From Hyparrhenia diplandra (taxonomy: Eukaryota; Streptophyta; Magnoliopsida; Poales; Poaceae), in contig JADLZK010007647.1 of the NCBI GenBank assembly GCA_015847255.1, forward strand, positions 558,001 through 622,000: a stretch of DNA of 64,000 nucleotides, in the 5' to 3' direction. The translations under genes and the position numbers were made by a program. Below, in pieces: positions 1-13,079 of the stretch (positions within the stretch are counted from its first letter, which is position 1; every line of letters begins with the position of its first letter). Under the pieces are notes generated by a model. It did not search any database and had not been told where the DNA came from. It saw only the letters and a list, made by a program, of their open reading frames with translations.

Positions 1-2184
1 CGAATGGCACAAAGGAGTGGTCGTGGCAGGAGGACAGCCTATTCCTGATACCTCACATACCCAGCAAAATGTTGAAGGTATCTCCAAGAAAGAAAACATT
101 AGATATATCAACAAGAAGGTATATATCACCATTCAGTTCAAGTGTGATATATAGGAAGAGCTCTGGGAGCTCCAAATGTCCTCCTGAGTCGTTGAATTGT
201 GTTTATTATACCCTGTCCAACCATCAATGTCATTCAATAATTCTTTATTTCCTCCATTTTAATTAGCACCTGGCTAGTGGTTAGTTCCGTTCTCTTTAAC
301 ACACACACTACCGTTTCCGGCACGTGTGTACTAGTCCTTGCGTAGGCAGATATGTTTCCAGTGCTCCTTGGCTTTTGTGATACAGGGCACCTAACACTGC
401 AGGTTCCATTAGCAGGTTGTACAATCTTCTGCTATATTTCTAATGCCAATTGACAGAACACATGTCCCCTGTACAAAAGGACAAATACTAGTACCGTGGT
501 ATTTCTATAGTGCATTAATTGTAAACAGCACATGAGGTACTCGAATTTGGTTTTTACAAGAAAAACATGCATGCGTGCTTTGGTTTGGAAGGAGCATTTG
601 TGGCTTCTTCATATGGGTGTAGCAATGATCGGTCACGCTTAGCAGCAGCCAGTTTGGAGCTTGTCTTCTTCTCCAGCTGTGTTGTTGAGTTGTTGCGGCT
701 ACCACACATTGTTTACTGTTCTATTATCAGTTGTCTGATTTATGGTCTCCGAGTGGGTTGTTTTTCAAGTCATATCAATAGAAATACACACTTCGGCCTC
801 TCTGGCTCCACGGTAGTAGGCGGGGAAGTCTCTGCATGCTGAAACGGCATAATTATGCACCAGATGTACACTCTCTACTACACATGAATTATAAACATGA
901 ATAATTACAAAATAATTAAATGATCTATATAGTCAACGTATCTCCTCGGCTTATCATGTTTTTGTATACTCAGCATGGCTGGAATCCATCACCTATAATG
1001 ATGAAGCATGTTGGTGTACCTCTAGCTAGAATTGTCCGTGGGTTGGCGTCAGGGATAGGGGGCACGTCCACAGTTTTTCTGGTAATGACATATCCTTGGG
1101 GATTCAATTTCACCCCTTCTCTTGCTTTTCTGGTAGCATGTGCCATTCGTACGTCTCGCTGGTTATTCCTGCTTACATACGATAACTCTTCTCTCATAGT
1201 GGCCGTGGCCTTATGCTGTGTCCCTCTCTCAAGTAGTGACATGACTGGCATCAACTGCTGCCTGTCTAACCTGCCGAGGCAGTCTCTGCATGCTGAAACC
1301 TCTTCCTGATACCTCTCATGCTAACCAATGTTGATGGATATCTTAATGCCTTGAAAGAAAATCATAGAAATGGATAGACTATAGTAGGCATATATCATCC
1401 TAGCTTCAACTCATTCAACTATGATATTTATAGAGAGCTCCAAAATGAGCTGGTGAGTTTCAAAATTGTTGGTTCGTGTGTTTATTTTTCCTATCAACAT
1501 CATCCAATATATCTTTTCCTTCATTTGAACAAGGCACATGGCTGCTAGGGTCCTCTATTTCTAATCTCTGTTGTTTCCAGCACCTACTACATTTACCTAC
1601 TTTACTAAACACTTGTGTCTTTAGTATTCCTTTGCTTTTGTGATTATGCCGAGTGCAGGTCTCATTTGCTGGTTGTACAATTTTCTGTTGTTTCTAATTA
1701 ATGTCAATTGGCAGAGAACGTGTCCCTGTGCTGAAAGGACAAACAGTAGTACCATTCTATTCCTATATATAGTGCATTGTAAAGATCACATTCGAACTGA
1801 AAATAGTCTGGTAGTGATATGCGTTTCCTACTTCATACTCTTAGGTAGCCTAACTAGGTGTCGTTGGCACCACACTAGTACGTAGTATAGAGATTTATCA
1901 AACTTTAGAGTTGCATAGTTGGCAGTAATTGTATTGACTTATCGATTCACAAGAACATTTGTTCCAGCTTGGAAGAAGGAATTGTGTTATCACGCAATTG
2001 TGTTGGCACCCACCTAGTCAGCAAGAAGGAATCAAGCCCAGGTAAAAGAAGGAAGATTTTTTACAGCAATGTGAGGAAGCCAAATTGTTAATTAAGTTTA
2101 CAGCTCTTTGTTCGGCAATGCAATGAAACAGGCATATGCAGACAAGAATGAACCACTTGATGAGAATTATTGAGGGGGTGCTCA

Positions 2185-2201
2185 AACCTTATGGAAAACA
2201 T
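2185..2201. repeat. LINE-1 target-site duplication, left copy
   Basis: The 17 bp AACCTTATGGAAAACAT directly precedes the poly-T tract (poly-A of the minus-strand element) and is repeated exactly at 9641-9657. The last T may belong to the poly-T tract. Confidence 0.93.
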
Positions 2202-2232
2202 TTTTTTTTTAGATAATGGAACGAATCCGGCT

Positions 2233-5200
2233 TCATCTATCAAAAGATAGAATCAGACCAATTATTACAACTAAGTTTTGGACACCAACTGCTGAAACTG
2301 AACAACCAGCCAGCCACAATTTGAAAGACACTAGGAACAAAGACAGGTTTAATCTAAACATGACCAATAAATCTTGAGGAAAGCCATCCCCCCGAACCAA
2401 AAAAAAGTGCAACGCCGACGTTTCAACGTATTGTGCACCTTTGTATAAGCTGGTCACGCCGATCCTCAGCCGGCCGGAGACTTGCCCACCGACGGTCGCG
2501 TACCCACTCGAATAGCACCCGCAAAAAGATTTTGGTCCACATTTATCAAAAACCACTTCATTCCTTGTTATCCAAATTGCCCGCAGTAAGGCTGAAACTC
2601 TGCAGTTAATAACAATGAATTTACTTTTTTCTGTTTGCAATCTTAGTCCATCGCACAAATAAGTCATTCATATCTATCGGTGGTGATAGACCAAACAAGA
2701 ATGTACCGCCGCCACGTAAATTTTGCATAACCACGGTCAAAAAATAGGTGTTGAATTGATTCGGATATGACAAAAAGAACAATTCTTGTCACCATTCCAT
2801 CTACGTTTAACTAAATTATCTTTATTTAAAATCACACCCTTTTTTACATACCATAGAAAAATCTTTATTTTCATTGGTACCTTAATACGCCAAATATCCC
2901 GTGACACACGAATCCCATTGTTAATTAACGCGGCATACATGGATTTGACCGTAAAACATCCGGATGCATTTAAACCCCAAACAAAAGTATCTCTCTCCTC
3001 CATTAAAGTAATATCTTGTATCGACGCAACAATTATGTGCCAAGCAGGCTAGATTACCCCGGTTAAATATCTCCCGAATGAGACATTTAGCGGCACGGTA
3101 TTAAGCACTTGGGCCCTTTGAAGCTTGTTTTGATCGTACAATATTAAATAATGAAGGAATTTGTCCTTTAAGGGTTTATTGCCCAACCGGGTATCAAACC
3201 GTAACCTAGTTTGGGACCCATCTCTAATGCTAAAGCGACCAAAATCCAAAAAGCAATCTTTCACATTCATTAAACCTTTCCAAAAGTGAGAGTCTGTTGG
3301 TTTTTTAACACAACTTCCAAATGGCTTATTTTTAACATACTTATTTCGAATTAATTCCTACCACATACCATCTTCATTTAAAAATTTGTATAACCACTTA
3401 CTTTAATGTAGACATTTATCTGAATATCTAGATTTAGAATTCCTAGTCCTCCTTGTTCTTTTGGTTGGCGTAAAACCTCCCACTTTGCCAACCTATACTT
3501 TTTTTTTTATGTTGATCATTTTGCCAGAAGAAGCGTGATCTAAAACAATCAATTTTTTCAAGCACCCCACGAGGAAGCTCAAAAAAAGACATCATAAACA
3601 TCGGTAAACTAGAAAGCACCGAGTTTAACAAGACGACCTACCTCCCTACCGACACAGGAGTTTTCATTTCTAGCTACTAAGCTTTTTTTCTATTCTTTCT
3701 TCAATTAACTTCCAGTCTTTGTTATTCAATTTCCTAACATTCATAGGGATACTCAGGTATCGGAATGGAAAAGATCCGTAAACACATCCAAATAGCCGCG
3801 AATAAAATTCTTCCTGTTCTTTTGCTTTTCCAAAACAGAAAAGCTCACTCTTATGGAAGTTTATCTTCAAGCCTGATAGTTGTTCAAAGGTAGTTAATAA
3901 TAATTTCATATTAATCGCCTTTTCAACATCGTGACTCATGAAGATAACTGTATCATCCGCATACTGCAGAATGGACAAACCATCTTGAATACGATGGGGA
4001 ATTATTCCTTCCACCGTTAGCTTGTTTGGCTCTAGTAATGAGTACCGCCAAAGATATCAACCACTATATTAAATAGTATGGGTGACATGGGATCCCCTTG
4101 CCTTAAACCTTTTTTTGTTTGGAAATAGGGACCTAATTGATCATTGATCTTTAGGTTCACATTTCCACCTTCAGTAAAACATCTTACCCATTGGCACCAT
4201 TTTTCCGAAAAACCTTTCATTCTCATCGTTTGTTGTAAGAAATTCCAATTAACTTTGTCATATGCCTTCTCAAAATCAATTTTAAAAATGATTCCATCTT
4301 TCTTTTTGGAATGGAGTTCATGTATTGTTTCGTGGAGAATTACTGCACCTTCCATAATATTTCTTCCTGGTAAAAAAGCTGTTTGAGTTGGGCTGATTAT
4401 CTTCTGTGCAATGGCTGACAACCTATTAGTTGCGACTTTAGTAAAGATTTTGAAAGATACATTCAGTAAACAGATGGGTCTGTAATGCTGAATCACTTTC
4501 GCATCTTTCTTCTTTGGTAGCAGAATAATGTTGCCAAAGTTTAGGCGATTCAGTGGTAAATTTCCCTCATAAAAATCTATGAACAGAGCCATCAAGTCAT
4601 CTTTGATCAAATGCCAAAATGCCTGATAAAACTCAGGAGGGAAACCATCTGGGCCTGGGGCCTTATTGTGCTCCATCTGAAAAATCGCAGCTCTGATTTC
4701 CTCAAAAGAGAAAGGTTCCGTTAACAACTCATTTTCTAGCGGGGACACTTGTGGGATATCATCGGTCCTTGTCTCATCCAGATTAAATTGGGAGACATCC
4801 GAAGGCCCAAACAAGTTTTTATAATAACTAGTGATATGCTCCTTTAACCGAAAGCATCACCGTAAATTATATTGTTACCATCCTCCAACTAGAAAATACG
4901 AGTTTTTACGGTGTCTACCATTAGCTATCGATGAAAGTATTTTGTGTTCGAATCTCCTTCTATAAGGTGTTTCACTTTTGCCCTTTGGTACCACTTTAAT
5001 TCTTTCCTCCCTCAACAACTCGGGAAGCCTTGCACTAAGAACATGTTTTAGGTCCACTTCAGATTGATGTAGCATAACATTCTCGGCTTTTTGTCTAACT
5101 CATCTATCTTATTTAGCGGGGCTGTTTTTTCTTTCTTATACGCACCACTTGCATTTTTTGCCCAACCACGAAGGTATTGGCGCATCTCCCGATCTTAGCT

Positions 5201-6032
5201 TGCCATCTTTCAATAGGCGAACCGGACCGGAGTATTACGCCACACATCACTCACCATTTCATGAAAACCATCTCTCAAAGAACCATCCCAGTTCAAACTT
5301 GAATTGAGGTTGATAAGTTGAGGACGGAATATTTGTAGAAAAAAAGAAGAGGTGTGTGATCGATATTTCTCTATTCAATGCATGAACAAGTGGTAAGCGG
5401 AAACTTGTTTTCAAAGTCGTCGTGTAAGAATCTCGTCTAACTTTTCAAACGTTTGATTCTCGCAGGGTTATTAGCCCATGTGAATTTTCTTCCGTCATCT
5501 CAATCTCTCTTAAATTGAGGGGAGTCTATTACGACGTTGAACGTAAACGGCCACTTATCATTAAAGTTATTATTATTTTTTTCGGCTTGGTTCCGTAAAA
5601 TGTTAAAGTCACCACCTATAACAATAGGTAAAGTTTCTTTAGAACATACACGGACCATTTCGCACAAGAAATTGGCCTTATGTCCCGTCTGCGTTGGGAC
5701 CATAAACAACCATCGATTAAATTTAAAATCATCTTGCTTATACCAAAGTTTGAATTTAATATAAAAATCACCTTCATCAATTTCACCAATGTCAAAAGTT
5801 GCCAAATGAATTCCTAGTAACATACCACCGGATCAACCTCGTGGAGCCATGCAAAGTGCCATAGATAATCTCTCTGCTTGCAGATGTTATTCAATGTGGC
5901 CTCGCGAAAAATTACTCTGCCGGTTTCCGATAAGGCAATGAAATTTAGATTTTTTTCTTTTGTTAACTCGACAAAAATCTGTACTTTTTATAGTCTCGCA
6001 AACCCGTTGCAATTCCAAAATATTCCTTTCAT
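2233..6032 (-). pseudogene. LINE-1 ORF2 (endonuclease, reverse transcriptase, zf-RVT), frameshifted
   Basis: ORF2 would nick target DNA and copy the element RNA by target-primed reverse transcription. The start ATG at 6032-6030 reads MKGIFWNCNGF, the usual plant LINE endonuclease N-terminus, before an in-frame stop. Endonuclease remnants lie at 5823-5500 and include GGDFNI. Reverse transcriptase lies at 4814-4032 (NKAPGPDGFPPEF, FLPGRNI, KGLRQGDPMSP) and 4014-3670, where the catalytic YADD is intact at 3963-3952. The zinc-binding RVT domain at 3003-2737 retains LNKDNLVKRRW and CSFCH. At least five frame breaks separate these blocks. The ORF1 stop codon TAA (6035-6033) directly abuts the ORF2 ATG. 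Confidence 0.88.
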
Positions 6033-9000
6033 TTAAACCGTATTTTGTATAGCTTTTTTTGTTTTAACGATTTCTTCTTTTTCTTTTACTACTTTTAGCC
6101 TTTGGTTTAGCTCTCTAGGTAAGACGGAGTCGAGTAGACACTTAGCATATGACCCCATCACCCAAAGACTTACGCTACTTGAGCAAATTAAATTTAAAGC
6201 CTCTAAATCAATGTTGTTTTCTTGAGCAAACCGTAGAGGTATCATCAGCTACAACTTTTAAATCATTCAAACCAGTCCCTATTCTCATAGAAATGTTGGA
6301 ATTCTAATTCTCTTAAAAAATTAATTGATTTAGTTACTTGGCAAGAATCATTTCCCTAACTGAACCCCTAGAGCATCGGTGGTTTTAATTAAACATGAAT
6401 CATCAAGAGAAGCAAAGGTACAAGGTCGGTAACAATTACCTTTGACGGAATAGAATTCATTCCGACGAGCCTTCAACTTGGTCGCCTTTTTCGTAGAATC
6501 TTGGTCCGGGTTGGGACGCCGCTCTCTTGCTTGATCTACCAGGGTGTCATAGTCCCACCAAGTTGACCTTTAGCCTTGTCAATATTTCCGAGTCATTTGT
6601 GTTTTTGAGCACCTTTGCATTCACTGTCCCAGCCTTCTTCTCGAAGATAACAACACTAAAGGTTTATTTTTATTGATACTTGCCTCTCGCTTTGGTGCCG
6701 CATTCATTTGTCTTGCTGCTGGTGGTTTGTCACCTTTAGCATTATTCCCCTCCGAATTTTTACCATCAATATCCATAGGCTTCTCCTCACCTACGTTCTC
6801 TTTTGGATTAGCACTTGGGTCACCCTCTTTTTCAGACCCATCAACGCGGGAGGGTCATCATCCTCCATGGTAGAATCCAAATCAATTAATTTGGGCTCAC
6901 CATCGGGCATAATTTCCTCAACCCCAAATTGCAGCGAGTAAACATCGTCCCCAATAACCACATCCACATAGACAGGGATAAGTTTGGGATCTAGCACCGC
7001 TACTTTTAGTCTAGGTCTTCCATGCTTCTTTAAAAAGTTTATGTCAACAGTTTTGGGAACACCTAGGATAGAGGCAATTGCCCAAATTATGGGAAAAACC
7101 TTATGCTCCTTAGGTAGCCCCGTAAACTACACCCAAACTTTCTCAATCTCATATGAATGCACATCTTCTTCAATTAATTTTTCAAACTTAATCTTTCCCT
7201 TTACTAGCTTAGTGTCCATAGCACCCCAGTTAACCACCATCTCAAACCACTCGAAGATGGAAAATTAATAATGAAAGTATCTTTTCCTTTCACCTCAACT
7301 TCCCATTTGAAGTTGCACGGTAGTAGTTTTTCAGTTCCTTTGTCAAAGACTTCGGCAGTAATAGAACCTTCTAAAACACATTACCATAGCAAACTTCTCC
7401 TCAGCCGAATATAATAGAAACCAAGGCCATCCACAAAGATAACCATACGGCAAAGCGAGAAAAACTTGTTTTCTTTCCAAATGGGCTAGCCTTTTTGCAC
7501 ATGGTCACCACAGAGAAATCACAACATAAAAAAAAGAAGTGCATTCACTAGTGGTATGACCTTTTTTGTGACAACGATAACATAAAGGTTTACCCTTACT
7601 CTTCTTGGCTCCTTTAGATGACTCTGGAATATCGATTGCATTTTTTTCATTTTTTGGTGGGGCATTAGTCACCTGGTACCTCTTGTGAAGACACGGTTGA
7701 GTTGTCCAGCACCGGTTTTTGTGTTCTCTCGCACCCGACGCATGAAGCTTGGGCAGCACCTCCGGTCCCAAGCTGTTGTGACTGCGCACAAGGTTGGTCC
7801 GCCTGTCACCATTGGTTGGGCTTGCACTTGCTGTCCACCAATCATCGTCCCCATGTTAGGCACCGGCTGGTGCAACTAGGGTGTTTGGCGATGGTCAAGA
7901 CTTGTTGACTGGCTGGCTGTGCAAATGCCGCGGACGGGCGATAATGCGTTAAAGCAACCACAAGTTGTGGCCACGACGCCTCCCCGATTGACCACCTTGA
8001 TCTTATTTGTGGACCTCCTTGATGGTAGGCGCCAGCCCCCGGGTTGGCGAAGTTGTTCACCGGAGCGGCATGATCGGGGCGGTACTGCGAATGAGTCTGG
8101 AAACCACCGCCATACCCGTCACCTCGACCCTGTCCTCCGCCATACCCGCCGTTGTACGTCCTCCGACCGCGACCTCTATTGTAGCCACGATAACCGTAGT
8201 TGTTGTAGCCGCCACCATATGAATTTCCTCCATACCCACAACCTCCACGAAGCCGCGACCACGACCGCGCGGTGCGAAGTCGTGACCATACCCGCGATTG
8301 CCAGGATCAAAGCCCGGGTTGAAACCGGGGTTGAAGCCAGCTCCTCCCCTCCCGCCTCCTTGATCGCCAAGACCACGACCCCCTCCTCTAGCACCTTGCG
8401 CCGCTATTAGCTTTACTTCCCGCACGATCTCGGCAAAAGACCGTCGGGTCGAGTTGGCTTGTGGCGGCTGGGTCAGGGTGAGTTTGGGGTGTCTAGGGTA
8501 TGTCTTAGTTCCCGCCCGACGGAAGAGTGAGCATAGCCCCTTCGTGGGCCTAAAAAATCGACCCGGCCCAATGTGCACCTTGTCAGGTACCCGGTACCCA
8601 CTGTGATCTGGCGCATCTGCCTTCCTTGTCATGGTACTCGCGGTTGTAACGATCGAAGAAAGAGTACTCTGCAAACACGGAATTGTGGATCCAATCCGTC
8701 CTCTTTTTGAAATTTCAAAAGGTTTTGAACAGGAGTTAACTCCCGAGATCATCGGATTGAGCTCAGATTCGAACGCCGACGATCGACCAACAATCGAGGT
8801 CAGCAATCTCCTAGGCTACCGATCTCGCCGGGCATCGCTTTGGAAGGATGCCGCTGCCAAACAATCACCTAGAGTTCTCCGTGGATTTCCGGTGTTCGGC
8901 TTTTGTTCTTTCAATTTTTTATGAACCATGGTTTCCACAATCTTCTTTGACAGCTTTACTCCCTCAGAATTTCTATCATTACTATTAAGAGCCTTTTCGG

Positions 9001-9427
9001 CCTAAACACAATTGATCTAATGAAAAACCCACTGAATTTGCAACTTTAATAAACTCCGGCGTTGAAATGTCATCGGCATCATCATCATCGGAAGAAACAT
9101 CCCCTCGGCTCGCGCCCATAATTTAAAATGTAAACCTTCACCTGCATCACTCCGAGCGTGGATCGGTTTCGGTCTTTGGCACATGGCTGCCACGGCCTCC
9201 ACCATCCTTGACAAATCTTCTCGTCCCTTCTTGCGTCGCTGTTCTTCCCGCTCCTCATCAACACAGTCCGTGTCAATTGATTTAGGACGCGGCAGAAGAG
9301 CAGCCCTCGTGCTTGGAGCAAGTGTGAGGCGTCTGGATCGTCCCATCCGTCTACCTCGTCCCGCGATGTGCACAGTCGAGGCCATGGCAGGTTCCTCATC
9401 TATTTCACCATCACATTCCTGTGCCAT
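6033..9427 (-). pseudogene. LINE-1 ORF1 (gag-like RNA-binding protein), frameshifted
   Basis: ORF1 would package the element RNA. The likely start is the ATG at 9427 (MAQECDGEIDEEPAMAS), giving an acidic/basic N-terminal part to about 9017. A basic segment and an Arg/Gly-rich tract follow at about 8420-8260 (GGGRGLGDQGGGRGGAG, RGRGRGF). A CCHC zinc knuckle (CYRCHKKGHTTSEC) lies near 7590-7545, and a DUF4283-like region at about 7260-6800 shows WAIASILGVPKTVD and VYVDVVIGDDVYSLQF. The C-terminal part ends at 6033. Reading changes frame at least five times, so no complete protein is made. Domain order matches LINE-2 ORF1. Confidence 0.82.
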
Positions 9428-9640
9428 AGCAAAAGAAACGACAAGAAACGGTGAAGAAATCTGATCAAACTAGGCAGAATACCTGTGTCAAGCAATGTGC
9501 CGCATCGTCAATTCATGTGCCTCCGGCGAGGTGTCGCATCGAAGACGAAGATGATCTCCACCGATCCCGAAGTCTGTCACCAATCAGAAGGTCATCCTGC
9601 CGCCTTGGATCGATTCATGGCCGACAAACACTGAACCCCC

Positions 9641-9657
9641 AACCTTATGGAAAACAT
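9641..9657. repeat. LINE-1 target-site duplication, right copy
   Basis: Exact copy of 2185-2201. It continues into GGTGATCGTGG, which matches the uninterrupted sequence of module A copy 2 at about 41052 (AAACATGGTGATGGTGG). Confidence 0.93.
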
Positions 9658-9941
9658 GGTGATCGTGGTGATCGTGATTTAGGTGCAGTGGAAAATCATG
9701 TGATGCTTGACTTTTACTGCATCACCATGTGCTTGGACGTGAGAACATTATATTTTTTCTGGTACTGTTATCTGTTTTCTGGATATTTTGTAAACATTTC
9801 TAGTACCAGGCAACTTTGCAGACCCCCCGTTCATGAAGATTGATTTCTAGGGGAGCTAATAAAGCGCACTGCTTAGAAATGCTTGATTTTTACAGTCTAT
9901 TTGATTTTGACTGTGGTTAAAAATGGTCTACATGGTACTGG

Positions 9942-12246
9942 TGTAACACCCCAGAATTCACAGGCACCCTAGGATGTTACTAAAGACCGACAACAACAGG
10001 TGCTCATAACCAATAAAAAAATTTGGCAGCACTTTCCCTGTATTTTCAGGAACCACAAGTAACAAGACATACACAAAAACCAACGGAAGCAAAGTAGCAT
10101 TAATAACATTCTAGCTCAGATAAAAGTACCTCGATAAGAAAGTTTAACGACCACTCTTCAAACATTTACTTTTAAGTCTAGTGAAGATAACTAAATTATT
10201 TTGTTTAAATAAAAACATGAAGACTCCAAAAGGAGTGTGTGACGTGCAGCTAATCCCCTTCCCTTCCAAGCAAGCATCAAGTACCTGGATTGAGTAAAGC
10301 AAGGGTGAGATGAAACATCTCAGCAAGCAAACTTGTTTTGACAAGTCATTTAAATCACAAGTTGAATTAACATCGATTTAATATACAATTTGATATGATA
10401 TCAAAACAACATGAGAGTCTTCCAATTTGAAACATCACCAAATAATATAGAGCTTCATAAAACCATAGACAAAATCACTTCATAATATACTTTGCGAATG
10501 CATTATGAATGCAATGCAAATGTCTCCTCCCCGCACACCCAACAAGGTGTGGAGCTGCATCCCATGATGTCTGACCGGGCACGGTCGTAACCATAGGTCC
10601 ACGACATAACTTCCAATGCAAATGAATGATGCAATGCACTTGGCATGCTGCAATGAAATTAATATATACCACCAATGATTCTTCAACTTCTTCTTCATGA
10701 TTGTGGGTTAACCACAACAACAATATGGAATAACAATATCACCACGAGTAAATAAATAAGACCACAATTAAATACGGTGAATTATGTAAGATCACAAGTT
10801 TCAGATTTAATTGTATGGCATTCTTAGAGACAATAATCTGTAGGTGATAAAAACAACAAGTCAAAACGGTAGCAAACCACCGCTACATTTACTTGCCTTC
10901 AACGAAGATAAAAGGTCAGAGCTAAGCACGATCCGGAGGTGCACCACCTGACCATAAGCATATCTCAGAACCAAGCACAAACAAACCAGCACAAATAATA
11001 ACAAATTCGCACTATAGCGCCCCAAACCCGACGTTCAAGCGTCTACCGTTTCTCTACCGATCAAGACAGCAGCACTAAATCTTCTCTTTTTGTAGACTTT
11101 AGAAAACATATTGAAAAATTCCCAAAATTTACCAGGTTATGTAAAACTTCATTATAAACAATTCTTGTATTGTAAATTTTTGCATAGCGAGCTCCCAAAA
11201 TGGAGTAATTGCCTACGGAACATGACTGAACAATTCTGCCGACCAAAACAGCATGCCAAACTTCAAAAATTCATAAATGAAGATTTACTAAATAAAAAAA
11301 TATATAAGTTACCAATATGGAAAGCTTAAGAAAATCACTACACTTTCTGTTCATATCGAAACATCAAACTAATTCATTTAAATAGTCAAAAACTGCATGG
11401 ATCTACATCTGTCCAGAATTTCGCTATCGAAAAACAGCCTACTTCGGACATTGATATACCCCAAAATATAGAGGCTATGATAGTGTTCTCGGTGTCCAGA
11501 GAAAGATATTGAAGTCCTCTACAATTTTGTCTACTAGGCCAAAATTCAATAAAGCCTCTAAAATGCCCAAACATGACGATGAACAGGGACTGCTCAGTCT
11601 GACAGAAATTCCAGAACATAGACGAAACTGATTTCGAGAATTATTCGACTAAACCCCCATCCAAACCAGCGTTTCGATCCACCAAAATTGATCAAAAGAA
11701 GGGGATTGACATATGGCTTCTCACCTAGGGAAAACCACAGCAAGCGTGATGATGAAAACCCCGTCAATTACTCCATCCTCCCGTTCTCATCAACTTCTTG
11801 TCCGACCCTCGACAATTCCCACCGCTTTCACCCTATCAATATATGATGGACATGGTAAGACTCCCATGAACAGCAAGGGAGACAAGGGATTGATGGGAAA
11901 CCCGAAGGTGTGAGATGGGTTCTCACCGGATTCTTTGGGGAAGGAAGAACAGCCACCACGAACGGCGGCAGCGACGACGGCAGCAGCGGCAAAACCCTCA
12001 TGCTTCCTTCCACTTCCTTGGTCTCTTCTCCATCTCCGTGAGATTGGAGAAAACTGGGGTGGCGGCTGTTGGAGAGAAAAGGTCGTAGGGTTGAGAACGT
12101 ACGGCAGGGAGGAGTCCGACTAAAACTGCAAAAGAGAGAGTCGGGTACTGTAGCTGCGCTACAGTATTTTCGTTTTTTTTTTATTTTTTTCTTTATTTCA
12201 GTTACTTAAATTGGGCCTGGTTGTTACATTGGGCCTGGGCGTTACA
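9942..12246. mobile_element. Solo LTR, 2.3 kb, in module A copy 1
   Basis: It begins TGTAACACCCC and ends GGGCGTTACA, which are imperfect inverted ends of TG...CA type. It is flanked by the 5 bp TSD ACTGG at 9937-9941 and 12247-12251. The paralogous module at about 41383 reads ...GGTACTGGTAATTGCC without the insertion. No gag, pol or second LTR is visible, so it is best explained as a solo LTR left by unequal recombination. TGTAAC ends and length of about 2.3 kb suggest a Gypsy-type parent, but that is inference. Orientation is uncertain. Short frames inside (for example 11935-12123) are not convincing genes. Confidence 0.85.
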
Positions 12247-12861
12247 ACTGGTAATTGCCAAACTATATTCTAGATAATAAGTTTCTCATGCGATTTATGT
12301 TTCCAGGTTTACACTTTTTCAGCCAGGACTGTACCAACAGGACAAAGGCATTTAGTCTCACTATACATGGGAAACATGGTAAGGATATAGACATAGTACA
12401 AGCTCATAGTCCCGGCCATTAATCAGATCACATATCAAAGCCCCCAATGTCGACATTTACTGGGCCCAATTTACCTGACAACAATCAGAATGCAAGCAAA
12501 ATGAAGCATTACAGATTGCTTAGCAGACTGGCACAAACAGGACAATGGCGCTCAAAATTAAAGATGCTTCACATGCTGCTCAAACTATGTTGTACTAATT
12601 TGTTTTACAAGCGTAGTAGAGGGGCATTCAAAATTAAAGATCCTGCTCAGGATCAAACTATATAGTGGCACGTACACATATTGTGGTGCCCAAATACAAA
12701 GGTCCTGTTGTCTCCCACTGTGCGAAAAGTAGCACCGAGATACATACATACTTAATCAACTTAGTAAAGTTATTAATTAGATTACCATATAAGAGTGCAT
12801 TTGCAGTACTTCAGGAGGTAGAGAGGACGATTAGAGAAAAAGTGGAAGATGGAGCCAGTGG

Positions 12862-13079
12862 AGATGATGTTGGTGAGCACAGCGGAATCCAGCCCGGGAA
12901 TTATACCCTTGAGCCGGCGCTTAAACAGGGCTAGATCCAACGGAGTCCACAACAACAAGAACTTGGGCCTAACTCAACCCAAAAGACTAGCGTGATGGGT
13001 GAGGACTGCCCCCACCTTTACATTGTGCTCCTCCAGCGTCAATTTTCGATGTGGGACTAAACCCAATAGATGATTAACA
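12862..13079 (-). mobile_element. Short TE-like insertion with a snRNA-type USE motif
   Basis: About 215 bp present in module A copy 1 but not in copy 2 (GATGATTGGCACAAATG near 41967). Read on the minus strand it starts TGTTAATCATC and ends CACCAACA, like a tiny LTR, but no clean TSD is seen. At 13057-13047 the minus strand has GTCCCACATCG, identical to the plant snRNA upstream sequence element consensus, and 24 bases downstream a degraded TATA-like TGTAAAGG (13022-13015). No snRNA sequence follows. It could be a short LTR with a similar promoter. Ends are approximate. Confidence 0.45.

Larger units (their letters stand above)
2202..9640 (-). mobile_element. LINE-1: near full-length L1-type LINE, decayed
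   Basis: A 7.4 kb non-LTR retrotransposon on the minus strand. Its 3' end is the poly-T at 2202-2210 followed by AGATAATGGAACGAATCCGG, the same 3' terminus type as LINE-2. ORF1 (Arg/Gly-rich, zinc knuckle, DUF4283-like) precedes ORF2 (endonuclease, reverse transcriptase, zf-RVT). A perfect 17 bp TSD and the absence of the element from module A copy 2 (near 41040-41060) confirm both ends. Many frameshifts and stops make it non-autonomous. Full length plus an exact TSD argue that it is younger than the surrounding module, although its frames are badly broken. Confidence 0.93.

Noticed and set aside
920..1309. 129-codon plus-strand open frame in module A copy 1
   Set aside because: Not preserved in module A copy 2, no recognisable domain, and a similar-length frame exists on the opposite strand.
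7919..8410. 163-codon plus-strand frame
   Set aside because: Antisense to the Arg/Gly-rich region of LINE-1 ORF1.
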